Part shown: positions 33,151 through 34,560 of the stretch, piece after piece | Layout: every line of letters begins with the position of its first letter | Position numbering within the stretch: the first letter of the stretch is position 1 | NCBI GenBank assembly: GCA_030066665.1 | Contig: JASJBD010000048.1 | Coordinates: forward strand, 1 to 34,560 | From: Gammaproteobacteria bacterium | GTDB taxonomy: Bacteria; Pseudomonadota; Gammaproteobacteria; Steroidobacterales; GCA-2729495 | Reading direction: 5' to 3' | Length of the DNA stretch: 34,560 nucleotides | Notes under the pieces: model-generated | What the model was told of the DNA's origin: nothing | Seen by the model: the letters and a program-made list of their open reading frames with translations, nothing else | Databases searched by the model: none | Position numbers and translations under genes: made by a program

Positions 33151-33177
33151 ATGCGCCTGACCGAGACGCTGGCATGA
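33151..33177 (+). other. 8-codon leader ORF overlapping the HD/GHKL start
   Basis: ATG at 33151 reads MRLTETLA and stops at TGA (33175-33177), which overlaps the ATG of the next gene (33174-33176) as ATGA. This could couple translation or could be chance. A CATAAT-like -10 is at 33122-33127, about 25 bp upstream. Confidence 0.3.
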
Positions 33178-34560
33178 TCGACGTACACACAACACCGCTC
33201 TTTTCCCATCTAGGCGCACTCGACCAGGAACTCTATGGCAAAGCGTTAGAGTTACGCAGACTTGTATCGGGATGGCTTTCCTACGTTCCGGCTACGTTTC
33301 CTCATTATACGCGGCACACAGTTGAGCATAGTGACGAAATCATTCGTCAAATGTCGAGTTTGCTATTCACGGAAGATGGTACCGGCCAGCCCATTACAGA
33401 AATCTCAGCTATGGAAGCATATGTGCTAATAGCTGCGGCTTTCTTGCACGATGCTGGGATGGTCTGCTCTGATAGCGAAAAAGCAGAAATCCTCTCCTCA
33501 CCAGATTGGAAGGAATGGGTATCGGATGGTATCGGTGCCGAAAGATGGTCCGAAATATCTGCGTTGCGGAAAGCTGAAGGTGAGCTTGAAGAACCGGTCA
33601 AGAATTTCTTGGCAGATCTAGAAACGAGGTTTCTCATATCTGAGTTCGTCCGCAAGCGACATCATATTCGGTCCGGGCAGTTCCTAATAGAGAGCCAAGA
33701 AATCGTTAGCAAATTCGCTTTCGATGACCCGATCCTTGCAAAAACCATTGCGGACGTATGTATAGGCCATGGACTCAATAGAGCCGATCTTGATGATCCT
33801 AGCCGATTCCCGTTCAGGAGAGATATTAGAAATTACAAGACGAACGTACGTTTCATAGCGACCATTCTCAGGTTAGGTGATTTGCTTGACGTGTCTAGCG
33901 ATCGCGCTTGTCCCTTGTTGTTAGATGCCGCGTGCCCGTTGCCAGAGTCAAGTTTCGCGCATTGGAGTCAGTACGGCCGCATAACGCATCGTGTGACTTG
34001 TCCAGATGTCATAGAAATTGTGGCGGAGTGCGATACGCAAGAGGAACATCGGTTACTAAAGGACTGGTGCCAGTGGATCGTAGATGAAGTGAAGTATGCG
34101 GCTGTGACCCTTCGGCATACGCCACTGCATACGGACTGGGTACCTCCGCTGGCAACGATGGATGGTACAAGCCCCTCTATCGCAATTGGGCCTAGCGATC
34201 GTGCGACCTACATTCCTTATGACTGGAGACTGGAGCTGGATCCCGTCGCAGTTACCCAACATCTTGTAAATAATGTGTACGACGATGACCATGCGTTTGT
34301 TCGAGAATTGATCCAGAATGCACTTGATGCGACCCGCTGTCGTATATGTCTCGAAAGCAACCATCCGACGGATGAATTGGTTGATTTTCCGCAAAACGTT
34401 TCGCGGGAAGTCTTGGCCCAGTTCCCTATTGTGATCGAGTTTTCTGATCGAGAGATTATCGATCAAATGTCCGGTCTGACGGAGCGGAAGCAGCTGCTGA
34501 GTGTGGAAGATAGTGGTATCGGAATGACAGTGGACGTTATCCAGCGGTATCTGCTCCAGG
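33174..34560 (+). CDS. HD phosphohydrolase-HSP90-like GHKL ATPase fusion (partial, cut by window edge)
   Basis: 462 residues from ATG at 33174 to the edge, no stop. The first about 310 residues are an HD-type domain: H48/H52 in YTRHTVEHSDEII, the HD doublet at 92-93 (LHDAGM), an IGHG His199 and a late Asp in LRLGDLLDVSSDR (about 235-243). From about 375 a GHKL/HSP90-type ATPase begins: FVRELIQNALDA (N box, 376-386) and VEDSGIGM (G1 box, about 444-451), which closely resemble HtpG's start. HD-plus-HSP90-like fusions are reported in predicted bacterial conflict systems; partners here are not visible. Composition is AT-richer than recQ, suggesting transfer. Confidence 0.85.
   Translation, partial: MIDVHTTPLFSHLGALDQELYGKALELRRLVSGWLSYVPATFPHYTRHTVEHSDEIIRQMSSLLFTEDGTGQPITEISAMEAYVLIAAAFLHDAGMVCSDSEKAEILSSPDWKEWVSDGIGAERWSEISALRKAEGELEEPVKNFLADLETRFLISEFVRKRHHIRSGQFLIESQEIVSKFAFDDPILAKTIADVCIGHGLNRADLDDPSRFPFRRDIRNYKTNVRFIATILRLGDLLDVSSDRACPLLLDAACPLPESSFAHWSQYGRITHRVTCPDVIEIVAECDTQEEHRLLKDWCQWIVDEVKYAAVTLRHTPLHTDWVPPLATMDGTSPSIAIGPSDRATYIPYDWRLELDPVAVTQHLVNNVYDDDHAFVRELIQNALDATRCRICLESNHPTDELVDFPQNVSREVLAQFPIVIEFSDREIIDQMSGLTERKQLLSVEDSGIGMTVDVIQRYLLQ

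Noticed and set aside
33347-33655. A 102-codon minus-strand frame inside the HD/GHKL gene
   Set aside because: It lies opposite well-conserved HD-domain sequence and has no ribosome site or known motif.
34056-34466. A 136-codon minus-strand frame inside the HD/GHKL gene
   Set aside because: It overlaps the N box of the ATPase domain, and its product shows no domain.

Overview
The window is high-GC bacterial chromosome. TonB-dependent receptor, Tat and lipoprotein signals, a VPLPA-CTERM (exosortase-type) sorting tail and an RHH/PIN toxin-antitoxin pair point to a Gram-negative proteobacterium, most likely an environmental gammaproteobacterium; that placement is inference. No rRNA, tRNA, CRISPR array or transposase gene was seen.

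Layout. 1-800: the end of a DUF4336-like gene and a small membrane protein. 827-3668 (minus): a tight phospholipid operon (CdsA-type cytidylyltransferase, PlsC-type acyltransferase, CDP-alcohol phosphatidyltransferase, YqaA/DedA-like membrane protein), followed by a divergent one-subunit EamA/SMR-like protein. 4083-7816: redox genes (two SDRs, a Tat-exported aldo/keto reductase, a membrane-anchored diheme cytochrome c). 7904-10431: a secreted protein of unknown function with its own terminator, and a serine beta-lactamase-like hydrolase. 10446-14345 (minus): two tandem secreted NTF2-like paralogues leading into a TonB-dependent receptor. 14490-15147: a VapBC-type pair. 15318-18008 (minus): an MFS transporter, a 35-codon coupled ORF and a lower-GC GT1 glycosyltransferase. 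18091-20740: alpha/beta hydrolase, SnoaL-like protein and HHxxxDG acyltransferase. 20760-24194: a small membrane protein, a Sel1-repeat lipoprotein, an unusual cysteine-rich protein and a serine-hydrolase lipoprotein.

24218-25265 (minus) holds a VPLPA-CTERM protein preceded by a sequence that closely matches the cyclic-di-GMP-I (GEMM) riboswitch, so surface-protein expression is probably c-di-GMP controlled. 25412-30781 is a set of single genes (Tat-signal protein, TonB-C/TPR protein, Spy/CpxP-like protein, NmrA-like oxidoreductase, CIA30-like protein, small secreted and membrane proteins) with short interspersed repeats, including an exact 36-bp duplication that supplies the C-terminal codons of a 55-aa membrane protein. 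30821-32916: RecQ and, divergently, a TIGR02450 Trp-rich protein.

32917-34560: a truncated duplicate of the 3' end of the alpha/beta hydrolase gene, then a gene cut by the window edge that encodes an HD phosphohydrolase domain fused to an HSP90-like GHKL ATPase. Its composition differs from the housekeeping genes. It may be the first gene of an accessory or defence island and is the best candidate for an undescribed system, but its partners lie outside the window.
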